DNA from: Anseranas semipalmata
Lineage: Eukaryota > Chordata > Aves > Anseriformes > Anseranatidae
Direction: 5' to 3'
DNA: 64,000 nucleotides
NCBI GenBank assembly: GCA_013399115.1
Contig: VXAA01000133.1
Span: 110,786 to 174,785 of the forward strand
The notes beneath the pieces are model-generated. The model made no database searches. It had not been told where the DNA came from and saw nothing but the letters and a program-made list of their open reading frames with translations. The position numbers and the translations under genes are program-made. Of this stretch, positions 20,301-32,400 are shown piece by piece (the first letter of the stretch is position 1; the number at the start of each line of letters is the position of its first letter).

Positions 20301-21125
20301 ATTTTGTCTGCCTTACAGAGCACAAAATGCAAAAAAGAGGCACCTTCCATCAAAGGTCACTCAGGCACAAGGAGGGTGGCTTCCAAAGCAGCAGGTCCAA
20401 TTTTTAATAAGTGGGAGAACAAGTGAGGATTTCTGCCTGAAAAGATCCTGAAAAGACTTTTCAAGGGTGAAGATGAATACAAAATAATAAATGCTTCACA
20501 GAAAAGGAATTGACACTTCAAACTATACCACCCACCTAGAAACTGTAAAGACATACAAACCCTCATTGCTTCAGAGTGCTAGGTAGCTAATAAGCAGGAA
20601 GGATTAGGAAGAAGCTTACCCTGCAAGTCATGGGTGTCCAGCTCAGGGCTCCTCATAGATTCTAAACTCTTGGGCCAGTCCACCACCGGAAGTATTACCC
20701 TGGATGCACCAAGCAAACCAGTCTTGTACAGCTGTCTTTAAGTGACCATGTGTATCAGTGTAGTCAACATTAAATAGAGACAGGATAGTTAAAAATACAA
20801 CAGTGACTGCAATTTGGGGCGAATTCTAATGCACCTAATTTTTCACAACCTCTTTCCAGTTCTGCATGCTATGTGCTCCTGAATTGTTTTTGTACACCCT
20901 TTCCATTCTCCAAAAATCCCAACTTAAAAATATATTTTATTCTTACCCCTCTAATATGGAGGAAAGTTCACAGTTTCTTCCCTTCTCCCTGTTTAGATCA
21001 TCTGTGACATTATCTTGCAACTGATGGAGGAGAAATTTGGAGGAGACTGCAAAGCCTCTTTTGAGAAGGTGACCAATGAAATCTGCACTCACCTGAACAA
21101 CGTCTACAAAGAAGCAGGGTGGTGA
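17279..21125 (+). CDS. GbE: Globin E (eye-specific avian globin)
   Basis: Three exons (17279-17373, 19553-19784, 20997-21125) give 151 residues, the usual vertebrate globin length, from ATG in MSFSEAEVQSARGAWEK to the terminal ...YKEAGW. Haem residues are all present: CD1 Phe47 in HFKGM, distal E7 His65 in RGHGKRV, proximal F8 His97 in GQKHATQLKI, and helix-A Trp15. Introns fall at codon 32 (phase 2) and between codons 109 and 110 (phase 0), matching the conserved B12.2 and G7.0 positions of vertebrate globins. The protein is nearer to myoglobin and cytoglobin style than to haemoglobin chains, and matches what I recall of chicken GbE, a monomeric respiratory protein of the retina that binds oxygen reversibly. 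It shows no damage and should be functional. It converges with LUC7L2. The main alternative is another myoglobin-like paralogue, which I think less likely. Confidence 0.92.
17374..19552 (+). other. Globin E intron 1
   Basis: A 2.2-kb intron at the B12.2 position. It contains a CR1 copy at about 18225-18713. The acceptor is TTTCTCAACAG. Nothing else was recognised. Confidence 0.85.
18225..18713 (+). mobile_element. CR1 LINE, 5'-truncated 3' end
   Basis: Contains the CR1 signature text GCTCAGCCTGGAGAAGAGAAG, then ATCTTATCCATGTCTATAAATA, GCGGCACTTCTTCACTG, and the 3' end CTCTGTGATTCCATGA. Sense orientation in globin E intron 1. The ORF at 18437-18673 is a fragment of this element and not a host gene. 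Confidence 0.93.
19553..19784 (+). CDS. GbE: Globin E, exon 2 (haem-pocket exon)
   Basis: The 232-bp central exon carries CD1 Phe47, E7 His65 and F8 His97. It ends AACTTCAGG|GTGAGC in phase 0. Confidence 0.93.
19785..20996 (+). other. Globin E intron 2
   Basis: A 1.2-kb intron at the G7.0 position with acceptor TCCCTGTTTAG. I see no repeats or extra exons. Confidence 0.85.
20997..21125 (+). CDS. GbE: Globin E, exon 3
   Basis: The exon encodes 42 residues of helices G and H starting IICDIILQLMEEKFGG, ending EAGW and TGA at 21123-21125. Confidence 0.92.
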   Translation: MICDIILQLMEEKFGGDCKASFEKVTNEICTHLNNVYKEAGW

Positions 21126-22022
21126 GGACATGCAACCTCTAGCCTCTTCAAACTTCTCACTAGCACTGATTTGCCGCTTTTGGGCCTCCAGCCACAGTTG
21201 GAAGAATGAAAAAGTAAAAAAAGCAAAAAATATATAGAGAGATGTTAATGTCAATAATTTCCTTAGCAAACTGAGTTTCCACAGTTAAATGAAAACCACA
21301 GATACATCAAAGCCAAACAAATCCTGACGTGCTTTTCAGCTGCAGTGCTCCAGGCGTGTTCCTTTGGCTACAGCCCTTGAAGACTACATTTTAAGACCAA
21401 GACTTGAAGCTTGCTGTTCCTGAGAGAAAGACTTGCTCCTTTCAACAGCATCAGCCCAGAGAGGAGCCAGCAGCTCTTTACCTTTCCATCCTCATCACTG
21501 ACGAGCAGGAGACCGTTTTGAAGCATCTCCTGGGTCAGAAACCTTGTAGAGGTCATTATTTAAGAGACATGGGAGTTTCATGTTTGAACAACAACAATGG
21601 GAGGAGCGGGGAGTGCTCTGTGTTTGGGGAAGACTAACATCTGAAAAAGACATGCGGAAAGTCCCATCTTGGGCAAGTTAACAGAGTTGCCCAGCCTGGG
21701 GAGAGGTGCCTCGGAGCAGCTTTCTGTGCAGGGGGTGGTGACACTGAATGCGGCCACCACTGGGTCCCCTTGGGCAGCGGAGAACATCTCCAGCACCTGG
21801 ATTTCCTGCTGCTACTCCCAGAGGATTGCTCTGGCTGTGTGCCCGGGAGACAGCAATAGCACCAAGCTCGCTAGCGCCCGCACTGCTTCTCCTGCCGCAA
21901 GGCCTGCGCCCCCGTCAGCACTAACCGAGTCCAGAAGTGTTTAATTGCTATTCCTTAGACGTGGTGAAATCATCAGCTGATAACTGCAAATAACCACATG
22001 CCATTTTGCTTAAGTGTAACAC

Positions 22023-22028
22023 AATAAA
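22023..22028 (+). terminator. Polyadenylation signal, probably of globin E
   Basis: Canonical AATAAA about 900 bp after the globin E stop, followed by a GTGTCCTCTC-type GT/T-rich element. No nearer AATAAA was noticed, so a 3'UTR of about 0.9 kb is likely. Confidence 0.5.
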
Positions 22029-25000
22029 CACAAAGAAAGCTGACGTGTCCTCTCATTTGTAGCACAGAAAAGGCCCCCGCAACGCACAGGCCTCGTGGTA
22101 GCGGTGGCTGGTTGCAGTGCGCGGCTGCTGGTGGTACGGGGGGTACCAAAACCAGCTCAAGACGCTACCCAGGCACCCATCACACTCACAATCAGGCTCC
22201 TCGGGTGGGTTCCTTGGTCAAGCTTTTCACTTGACCGTGAAAGAATGATTTTGTACACAGTTAAAAATGCAGAATTCTTCTTCATCCAATGTATAGTTTT
22301 CCTTACCTTTTCCTTTAGTTTGTTTGGCAAAGGATGCTGAAACCCCAAAGTCCAGACTATGAACACTTGCCAGAGAGGGAGGATAGGGCAGGCTGCTGTA
22401 TTGGGTGTAATATTCAGCCCTGCTAGGGGAGAACGGGAAACATTGCACAGCATCTTCCAAATCCCAAATCCCTCAAGTAAAGTTAGCACTCTGAAATGCT
22501 TAAAGTAACTTCCCTTTTTATTTATGCGTTGTAAAGCATGTGAAGATGCCCTGTGCCGTGACAATGGATGCCTCGCATGGCAGGCTGCTCTTTGCCATAG
22601 GCATCCTGACCTGACAGCGTCCTGACAGCAGCAGCTGATGGCATAAGGCTCGTGTGTTGCCTGCTGCTGTGATGGAGAGCAGCACAGCAAAAGCAAAGCT
22701 AAAAAAAAAAAGAAAAAAAAAAAAAAAAAAAAAAGAAAGCTCAGGCTTAAGAAAAGAGGGAAAGGTCTGGGTGAGACGGCAAATTTGTGATGTAGCATGG
22801 GTTGTATGACAAGTGCCTGTGACAGCTTGAATCAACTAAGTGCCATGGGGCTGTGTTTGTATCTAAAGCCAGAATAGGGCAAACACATGAAACATACCAC
22901 AGAGGGGAAGGGGAGTGAGAAGGAGATAATGGAGGACGTTTATCACCTTGGCTAATTAAAATCAAATGCTTTGCCAGTCATGTGGCTAGAGGAATAAAGC
23001 ATCCCCACAAGTAAAACTTGATCTTGTAGAGACAAGCAAACACTTTTCTGATTCAAAATATTACGTAAACACTGTAGAAACACACATGCACTTAAATTCA
23101 GTTCATGGGCTTTGCCGAGTGAACTCAGACCTTCCAATGCTTCCCTATAGAGCCTGAGGTGGCAGCAGCTTTAGTAAAACTCGGGGAATAGAAAATAAAT
23201 AAAGGAACACAGGCAAATCAATGAGAGAAATTTGAAAAAAAAAATCAGCCGCTGTGGTGACAAAGCAGGAACTTGCACTCGCCAGGCATCCCCATCTGGT
23301 GCCACCAGATACACTGCATGGGGCCTGGCAAGAGCTGCATGGGAGCTTCCCAGCCCGTGATCCATGAACTTCTCATTTTCACCCAGCTGCTAGCTCACAC
23401 AGCACACCCCAAATACCCTGCAGCTTGGTGCAATATGTTTCTATTGCTTAGCTAAGGTGAGGACGCTTGCCAGTTTTAGCTTCCATCTGTGGGCATAGGA
23501 ACGGCTGTAGCCTCGGAGGTGTTGCTTTGCATTAGGAGGGTAGGGGCTTCTTACGCTTGCTGTGTAAACCACCTGGAGCTGGAGGAAGGCGGTAAGGGCA
23601 TGGCCCTGGCGGGAACACGCCACAGTGCTTCCACCCCATGCCGGGTGCCAGGGAGGTCGCTTCTGCTAGAGCAGGAGAGGGGCGGCGGAGCCCCGTGAGC
23701 CCTGGAAGTTGCCTTCCTGGTCAAACTGAAGGTGCTGCCAGGCTTGTAATGGCACAAATGGGATGAGAGAGTGTTGCTGCCCACGGAAGGTCATATCGAG
23801 ATATGAGAAGTGAATTGTAACATCTGAATCTCAGAGCTGGTGGTTCCTGGGACAGCTGCTGAATTCAAACGCCTGCCCATCAGGCGCGGCCTCTTGAAGT
23901 CTCATACAAGCGTATGTATGAATCGTGCTGCACACCAAACCAAAAAAGCCCCCAGACCTATTTTAACCTCCTGTTTTCAACATTGCAAAATATCTTTTCT
24001 TTCATTATAACATCCTGCCTTAGGAGAGGGGCATGCTACAAAAGTCTTTTGTTTTCTTAACCTTTTCTAAAGCTAATACTAAGATAATTTGCAATTAGAC
24101 TACCACTGAGGTTCAGTTAACCTTATCCACCATACCAGAGCACTTCTGGCGTATGCAGCGCAGTGGATTTGAGCCAGTTCATGGCATGGTTACACTAGTC
24201 AGATTGCACATGGTCAACATCGAACAAGCCTGGGTCACACAGGAATGATTTTTTTTTTTTTTTTTCCCAGCGTGAGCCAGCAGCATCCCAGACTGAACTG
24301 CTTGCTTCCTTGGTGGATGGTAGACATAGCAGCCCTGCTGTACTGCAATATTTTGTATGCTTGCCTTGGAGAGCCCAGACTCCTGCTTCTGACCCCCCTG
24401 GCAGCATTTCCCAGGAGGAAGCATTGATGTGGTGCAGCTCCAGCAGGCAGCAACACGGTGCCTCAGCTGCCCCTGCACAGCCACCTGGGAGCAGACGAGC
24501 CAGGGGCAGGCTGCTGGTGATGCCGGTGCTGCGGATCGCCACCCAGCCTCCCCAGGCTGGTCAGCAGAGCTCTGCACTGCATTACAGGCAGAGGCAGAAG
24601 TGCAGGACAAGGCAGACAGTGGCTGTGAAAAGTCGGAGCTGACGCCTCGATTACGGTCCCATCATCCACCGAGGTGGCTGCTGCCCTACCCTGCTGGAAT
24701 TCTGCATTTTTTTTATCCTGTTGCTCTGCTGCAAACCAGCCTGAGCTTGGGAAGATGGCAGCAATTTGAAAAGTTGCAGCAGTTAGATGCAAAGTCCCCA
24801 AGCCAGTTATCACCGTCTAGCGATGGACATGCAACCTCTTGGAGCCAGCAACAGGAACAATTTTTAACCTTTGTGCTCCTACCCGCCCATCGCCATCAAT
24901 ACTTCACTACAGGCAGCGTTAACCAGGTGATTTCAGCCTGGGAAAGGGCTGTACAGTCACAGCAGCTTCTGCGTCGCTGCAAGACAATCCTGCCTGCCCG

Positions 25001-25270
25001 CTGGCACGGTTCCCGGCAGGCTGCTTGCCTGCTGCTGGGAGCCTGGGAAGCCGCTCAGGACGATGGCTGCTCCAGCAGCACGAGGCGAGAAGCAGGAGCT
25101 GGGAGAATTCTGTCATTGCCCGCTGACTGTCCCTTGTGTGCCCACAAAGGGAAAGCAGGGATAAAGAGGAGAGCTGGGGGTAGAAACAAATGTTTCTTCC
25201 TCTCTTCCCCTGTGTTTCCAGCTGCTGATACAGCTCCTGCCCAGCAGTCCGCCATTTCCTGGTTTTGCAG
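22029..25270. other. Intergenic, GbE to LUC7L2, left part
   Basis: Mixed composition with a poly-A tract (22.7 kb), a poly-T run (about 24247-24266) and a GC-richer patch (about 24.3-25.3 kb). That patch yields a 283-codon plus-strand ORF (24429-25280) with Gln/Ala/Ser-rich, domain-free translation. I do not call it a gene. Confidence 0.5.
22701..22738. repeat. Poly-A tract
   Basis: Nearly pure A with two interrupting G bases. I saw no retrocopy directly 5' of it. Confidence 0.9.
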
Positions 25271-25363
25271 GCTGCAGTGAAAGCCAGAGCTCCGGCTCTT
25301 AATGAAAAGAAGAATGAAAGAATTGCATCAGCAGTAACGGTGCAAGAATTTATTAAGAAGCAG
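25271..25363 (+). other. Orphan exon-like segment, 31 codons
   Basis: Exactly 93 bp between a good acceptor (TTTCCTGGTTTTGCAG) and donor (AAGCAG|GTAGGA), open in phase 0-0. It encodes AAVKARAPALNEKKNERIAS and then AVTVQEFIKKQ, a charged helical sequence. No partner exon was identified on either side and the family is not recognised. It could be an exon of an unannotated transcript, an exonised repeat, or chance. Confidence 0.3.
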
Positions 25364-28300
25364 GTAGGAAAAAAAAAAGTAATCAAAGCAAGAAATAAAG
25401 AGCAAGAACCATACGAGGCTCATGGAAGATCACATTAATGCTTTTTATAAGCCACTGCATCAAGAGAGACTGCAATCTCTCCTATTTGCTGAACAAAGGA
25501 CAACTACTCTGATGAAGGTGGCATGTGAAATGTGGGATGGAGAACAGCAGAACCGATGGGTTGTCGGTGCTGCAGGTACATACGATGCCATAACCTCTGG
25601 CACATAGCTCATTTTGCACTTATGCTTTGTTTAATGCTGACTGCAACTGCATTCATCACAAATCGCTCCCAGTTATGGAGAAGATTGCACACACCAAGTC
25701 ATTTTCTGCACCACAGAAGTGCCTTGTTGTAATACAGAATTTCACCGTAGCTAAACCCTAGCTGTACCCACCCAGGCCCTTAGCCGCCTTGTGTTGGTCC
25801 CAGGTGTCTTAAGATACATTGCTACCATTCCCCCTCAGCTAAGTAGCTAATCCTTTCCCCAAGGCTACTTCAGGGTATCACAAACATACATACGCATGGG
25901 CTTGGGGGGGTTGGTTCACATGTTTTCTCCTGTTATCCCTGGGGCAGAACAGAAGGTGCAGAATTGGTGAAAAAAAGATTGGGCAGACAAACAGACAGGA
26001 TCCAGGGCTCTGGTTTGCGCTGTAGCAACAGGAGGGTAAATCCCAGATTCGCTACAAGGCAATAGGACAGATAGGAAGGGCCACCTCTGCCAACTCCATC
26101 GGTGAGTCTGGTGCTGGGTAACATCATAGAGCTGCACCAGGCCAAGCACCTCTGCTATGTAGTTCCACTATTTCCACTGCACAGGAACATCCGTCCTGGA
26201 TTTCCTGCAGGTCTCACACCCTGCCTTCGGCTCTTGGTGAATAGAAACGGATGCGACCCACACTGCCTACATACAGGTGGTTGGAGGTGCACCTAGCACA
26301 AGTTCTGTCCCCACCATGATATCACACTGGATGCTCCACATCATCACAAATGGTGACATCTGCCAGCGTGATGTGCTTGCCCTGATGTGCAAGCAGGAAG
26401 GGCGAACACACAGGCTCCATCACATAAGAATCAGCAGCTAAGCGAGCACTTGAAGGGAGAAAAACTGGGCAAACAGGCTTGGAGGTTAAGTATGGGACGT
26501 TGTAGATACTATAGACTAAGCATCACATGAAGTTAGTACACCTTTATCTGTAGGACATACACGAGCAGGGTTATTGGATTGATTGGCTTATCTTTTCCAT
26601 GATCTGGCCATTGTATTTCTGACCTGGTTCAAGACCAGAAGACAGACTTAACAATCGCTGAACCACTTAATGTAGACTGGGAAGTTAAAGACCACAAGTA
26701 GTAAAGTCATGTCCCCCCCCTCCCCTTTTTTTTTGTACACCAATATTGGTGTCAAAACTCTTTCCATTATATGATGTAGCAGTTCCCTTTCATAATCATT
26801 TTGATCACCAAAACTAAAGTCAGTCAACACCACTCTGCAGCTGTCCCACAGAATATATACCGGTAATGAATACCTCAGGGCTTCACCCTCCTGGAAATTA
26901 AAGTAGCTTAGTTCTCATAGAAAGGTGTAAGACCATTACTTACACATGCAGTTAATAAAGCAGTCTCTCTTACTGATAGATGTTCCAGCTCTCTTGCCTC
27001 AGAAGAATATTATCAGTCACCTTAATTCAGTTCTATTCCTATCTGTACGCCAGTCCTTGTCTCAGACACAAGGCAGTATTTCCACGTGCAATTCAGAATG
27101 AGTTGTAAGACTTACCTTCTCTCTGCTTAACATTTGTGTGGCGCTTGGATACTGTAAAGCTCACCACCCCAGGAAAACCTATAAATAAGGAAATGCCCAA
27201 CTTCAAATATATATATTTTTAAATTACAAAAGTGTAAGAGCCATTTGTAAAATCAATGGCATATTATCCAGAACTTGCTAGTAAGGAGTCTAAGCAGTAT
27301 TTTGTCACAGTATTTTTTTTTCCTTTTTAAATACAGCATCTCTAGTTTCTGAATGCATGGGGAGACAGATCCTCAGTTTTCTGGAATGTATTTCTTCCAG
27401 GAGGTGGCAATCCACTCATCTGCAATTCTGCTCTAGCAGATGTATTTAGAAATGACTGTTCGCCTTTTGTCACACTAGCAGCCAGAATTCCATTAACAAT
27501 GTGACAACAGATTACAGCAAGCACTTACACAGTGTGCTCGTACCAGAGGAACACACACTGGTAACTTACATTCATCATGCAGTTGGGCCACACAGGAAAT
27601 CCTAGAAAGGAAACCCACATTCAGATTTCAAGTGGGTAAATAAAAAAGTGGTAAGTAGGTAGCCATCATTATTACAGTATTCCTACAGGAGCTTAAATAG
27701 ACACGAATTTGAAGTGGAGAGTATAAGCCATGTTGGATACAACTCCTTGCAGAGATGTAAAGGTCCTGTTCTAGCTTTCAGTGACAGACAAAAATACCGC
27801 TCAATTACTTACTCTGTGAGAATTATCACCCATGTGTTCTGACCATAATGAAAAACAAACACTACAGAAAAGACACCAAGGAAGAAATGTACACAGTGAA
27901 TTTATAGCCATATTATATATCCATGATTCGCTGGCCTACAGAGGCCCTTGGATTAGCACATGTAGAGGAGATATTTTCATAACTTGCTGAAAATGCCAAT
28001 AAATCACTACAAACATTGCTCTTAAGCACTGCTGTTATGTAACTCAGTGGTGCCATCTCAAGGAGAACTTACCAAGTTGTTCTGTGTGAAGGTAAGACAT
28101 ACCTGAATAATTTATAAGCCCCAAAGCACTTTCAGCGCAACAGAATCCACTGCAAGGCCTTTACGTAAAGACAGCTTGCACATAAATTAAATACTGCTTT
28201 TTGAAACTGAAGTCACTAAGGAGTTAGTCATTGTACCATGATCATTATAATTCCATGTTTTTGCCTCTAAAGATCTTAGAATGGTCAGGATCATAATCAG

Positions 28301-28414
28301 AAGGACTGCTTCTCCTAGAGCATGTTGAAAACTAATAACCATATGTTGTTTTTTTTTAAGTGACTGAACAGCTAAGTAATCACCTTAAGAGACCAGTATA
28401 TTCTCGTTAAGTTA
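25364..28414. other. Intergenic, GbE to LUC7L2, right part
   Basis: I see no recognisable gene, repeat family or RNA gene. A C/T-rich stretch lies at about 26709-26733. The LUC7L2 3'UTR may extend into the right end if a more distal poly-A site is used. Confidence 0.5.
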
Positions 28415-29279
28415 TCGGACAATGTGGTTTCCTTTTTATTTTTTTTTATTTTTGTTCTTAAGTTTTTGTTTGTTGCTGCTGTTTCTTTTGTTTGTTTTAA
28501 TACAATTAAGGATGTGCCATTTACACCCCACAAGAAAAAGCAGAGAGTCCTTATGGAAAAAAACAAATATATTGAACACATACCAATCAAGTGGTACAGA
28601 TACGGGACTGGCTTTGATTTCAAAAGTAGAAATAAAAAAAAGATGTAATGCAACAGCTGTTCAATTTCCAAGTCTAAATAGGCACTGTAAAAAGACATTT
28701 CAGCTTTCTCCAGCACACATTCCTGTCTAAATGCTCCCACTGTAATCAACTCCTAGGTTCCCAAACAACAACAACAACAAAAAAATCACTGGGAACGTAA
28801 CCTTAGAATAAAAGTTAATATCCATCCACCCACCCTCTTACAAAAAAGCAAACAAAAAAAATCCCCCAAAGTACAACCTTTCAATGCTGCTGTTTTGACT
28901 GGAGCAGAATTGGAGAATTTATAAAGGTTCAAAAGCACCCAAGGCAAGTAGTACAATATAATTTGTTCACTAACTTGTATTGGAAAGGAGATTAAAAACA
29001 TTGAGATCTGGATCTTGGTACATAAAACTGTTGTCCTGAATAAAGAGAAATCTTTCAGAAAAGTTTTACAACTTGGTGGAAGTCCAGGACCCAGCTTTAG
29101 GCATCATTAATCAATGGGGTTTAATTCTGACTTAGTTATAACCACTTTTATATACTGTACATCTACCCTAGTTGGATCAGTGTCTCAAACTGCTCACTGG
29201 TGTCCCTTTGAACAACTGTAAACTAAACCATAGTATGCAACTCCATAGGAAGCTAGAGATCAGGTGAATATACAGCCAG
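28415..29279 (-). other. LUC7L2: LUC7L2 3'UTR (probable)
   Basis: AT-rich sequence between the LUC7L2 stop and the first tandem AATAAA on this strand. ORFs in it (28372-28749 minus, 28422-28730 plus) are low-complexity shadows. Confidence 0.4.
28435..28450 (-). terminator. Candidate LUC7L2 polyadenylation signals
   Basis: Two TTTATT hexamers (AATAAA on the minus strand) at 28435-28440 and 28445-28450, about 840 bp past the LUC7L2 stop. Distal alternatives are possible, since LUC7-family mRNAs often have long 3'UTRs. Confidence 0.35.
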
Positions 29280-29472
29280 TTATATCTCCCCCGCTTCACG
29301 CTCTTCTGAGCTCCTTGGGTCTTCTGATCGGCCATTAGCACTTTCATAAGAACGTTTCTTGTCTTTGAAATCTCGCGGTGACCTCTCTCTTGAGCTTCTA
29401 TCTTTATCACGTGATGTTCTATCACGATCTCTTGAACGTTCTTTGTCTCTGGAAGATCTTTCTTTTGAGGAT
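29280..29472 (-). CDS. LUC7L2: LUC7L2, terminal coding exon (exon 10)
   Basis: The acceptor is TACTTTTCAG. The exon encodes the distal RS domain ([18 protein letters not shown]...), the conserved [16 protein letters not shown] block and the terminal EREAGEI, then TAA at 29282-29280. Confidence 0.95.
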
Positions 29473-32400
29473 CTGAAAAGTGAAGTACATTTGAGAATTC
29501 TAATTAGCCACGAATTCATAGCCAGCAAACAGCATTTTAGATTTTATATTTATATATCCGTATTCCAACCCAATGTTAGATTTATACAGATAGAAACATA
29601 TGAGAAGACATCATTCTACTTTTCTCCCTTCCCTAGTTTCAATTTCAAAACACAAATATTGTTCAGGACAAAATTTAATCTACATTTATTACAGAGCCCA
29701 GATTAAGGTCAACATGCTTCATTTAATCTCTTATTTTCAATTCCCACCCTCAACCTTGCGTTATCAGAAGTTCAGCTAGAATCTCTCCTATGTAGTCTTT
29801 AGCTTGAGAAAAATTGTCTAGCATCTCTCTCACATCTAATATACAAATCAAAAAAAGTGTATTTAAAATGGGAATTTGACTAAAAGAAAGGTGAAATTAA
29901 CTTGCATAGATTCTGGAATGAGGCTACTACATGACAAATACAGCACATACGGATCCTGCGCACCATTTACTTTTTGTTAGAAGAATCGTCCCTTGATGAT
30001 TTTAGAACATTGGTGTGGTGTTATTTATAGGTATTTTGCTGTGGTAATAGGCATTTCCAAAACCTTTACAAAGAAGCCAGAAAGAGCTGTTCCGTTAAAC
30101 ATTCCACATAGTTTTAAATTAAATGAACTGCCTGTATTGAAAAAGCTGGATTAGACATCCCCCTCCCTTGCAGAGTGCACCTAAACTTGTCATTGAAAAA
30201 TATCATATTTTCATTTTAAGATGTCCTACAATCATAAAAGAATCAAACTCATACATTCACAGAAAAATCTGAACAGCATGCTAGCATAAAGCTAGTTACT
30301 AATTTTTTGGTCAAAATATCTGTGGTACTGGACAGTAGACTGTATTCTCTCCACTTGAAGTTACTGTCATTTACCTCAAAGCTTCAAAACGGAAATTTGC
30401 AAAATGCTCTGCACTAAGTTTCCCTTTATAAACTTACATTAAGTGACCTTTCATTTGTTTCCCAGATAAAAAGATCACTTTCCCTACAGGGTAGCGTTTT
30501 ACTAGATTTAGCATTTGCAAATGCTGAAATCCACAGACAGTAATCCTATACCACAAACTACATGACAAATAAGAAGTTAATACTAGAGTTAATACAGCTG
30601 CTTCCCAACTATTTTGCACTACAAGTCTACTGCAGAAGTAACAATGCTCCCAAATCAGGGAGGCTAACTCTAGCAATTAATCATAGGCAGACAGAATAGG
30701 ATACAATGCCATCGACAGCTTTGGCTTTTCATTCAGTACATTTTGTGCGAATGCAAGATGCATTCGTCCAGCTGTCCCACTGTTCCATACAGGTGAGTCT
30801 CTAATCAGCTGACAAGAAGGAAGACCAGCGTTAATGGATCACAGAATAATGATGTGAAAGTTTATACTATTACCGCCAGAAGACTTAGAACTAAAAGACC
30901 ATTCCTACCTTTCTCAAGGACAAGGTATAACCTGTAGAAACAGAGCCTCTACTAGATTTACATTATCTGGAATGCTAGGTAAGGATCACTTCCCAAATGA
31001 TCAAGCAGATACGTCAGGAGAAGCTCCCCTTTCGTAAGATATGCAGGGCAGCATCCACACTATCATGTTCAACAACTATGAATCGTGTTGTAATACACGG
31101 TGCTGGTTCCAGGACAGCATTTGTCGATGCCTGCATTGGGTCTGAGGACAAAAGCTTTAAGTAAGCTTGGACAAAAAAAACAAGTAGCCTTGCAGTCTGG
31201 TGTGAGATCTAGGAAAGCAAGGTATTATGTAGCCAGTTTCAATTCTTCCAAGGGGTAAAATATTTGACCAAAAGCAAAGGCCTGTGTTGTGTCCCCCATC
31301 CCCCCTCAGCCACTTTCCTCAAAAGAAAGAAAATGAGCAAACTAAGCCTGCACTTCTCTACCGCTGCAGAGAATAAGCATAGGGCTAGAATATTCTGTTG
31401 TCCACAAGGACCTGAAGAATACTTTAAAAAATATGTTTGCTTAAATGCTTAGAGTGGTATCTATCTCACCCAGCTTTAAATCTCTGCAGTGTAGACATCT
31501 AAGCTAATCAGCTAGATTTCTTTAACAGTAAGCAAAGAAATGAGACAAATCATGCCCTAGAAGCGTCTACCTAAAACAGACACAGAAATGTGTCAGATGA
31601 GTCTGTAACGGAACTCATGAGATTCACGTGACCTAGTCATTTAAACCAAGTGAAACGAAATCCCATCTTATGATTTCAGATACCCTATTTGTCCATACGA
31701 TGTCTGCGTAGGACATTAGCCCTTGTCAGATGACTTCTTGCAAGTGGCCTCAAGCACACAGATACAAGCATCTCAACTTACCCACATTTGGGTCTGCTTC
31801 CTGGTTGGTCTGATCACTGAGTATGAATAACAACATCTAACTGCAAATATTCACCTTCTCAGTGCAAATCAAGAAGCACCAATTACTTATTTTGCTTCTA
31901 ATGAGAAGAAAGATGATTCATTTTAGTTATTGGGAACTTACAATTAACAGTGAGGAAAAGTAGGACTGTATTTAGAACTGCTCTTGATAAGCCAGTAATC
32001 CACATCTGGGTAGGTCTAGGGTTCCTACTATTTTAGGCATGTTGCTGTTATTACCAGATGGGTTTCCACTGTCTTTGACACACTGCTACTATGCCAGATA
32101 CCTTAATACATGTTCAGTGGTGTGGAGGTCTGCTCCTTGTATTGATAAATTTGAAACGAGATCCCAGCCATTAAGTGATTTACATCTATCCAGCTGTTTG
32201 TAGAGTGAATGATGATAGAGATTAAAGAAAACACATTTGTCTCAGTCAGACAAATTTACATATTTGTAGAATTTTCTCAGATACAGCACGTAAACATCCC
32301 CTTACTTTCAGAATGAAGAAGTATCTGAGAGGTTGCAGCTTTTTATTTTATGTGAGAGGCTCTTCAGAAAATGTTTTCTGAAGAAGGGTGGACAGGAAAA

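Noticed and set aside
22157..22835. Minus-strand ORFs of 213 and 105 codons with Phe/Leu runs
   Set aside because: The Phe runs are the reverse reading of the poly-A tract at 22701-22738.
26648..26833. Minus-strand 61-codon ORF with a partly protein-like start
   Set aside because: Acceptor possible but no convincing donor or partner exon; ends in low-complexity Lys/Gly sequence.
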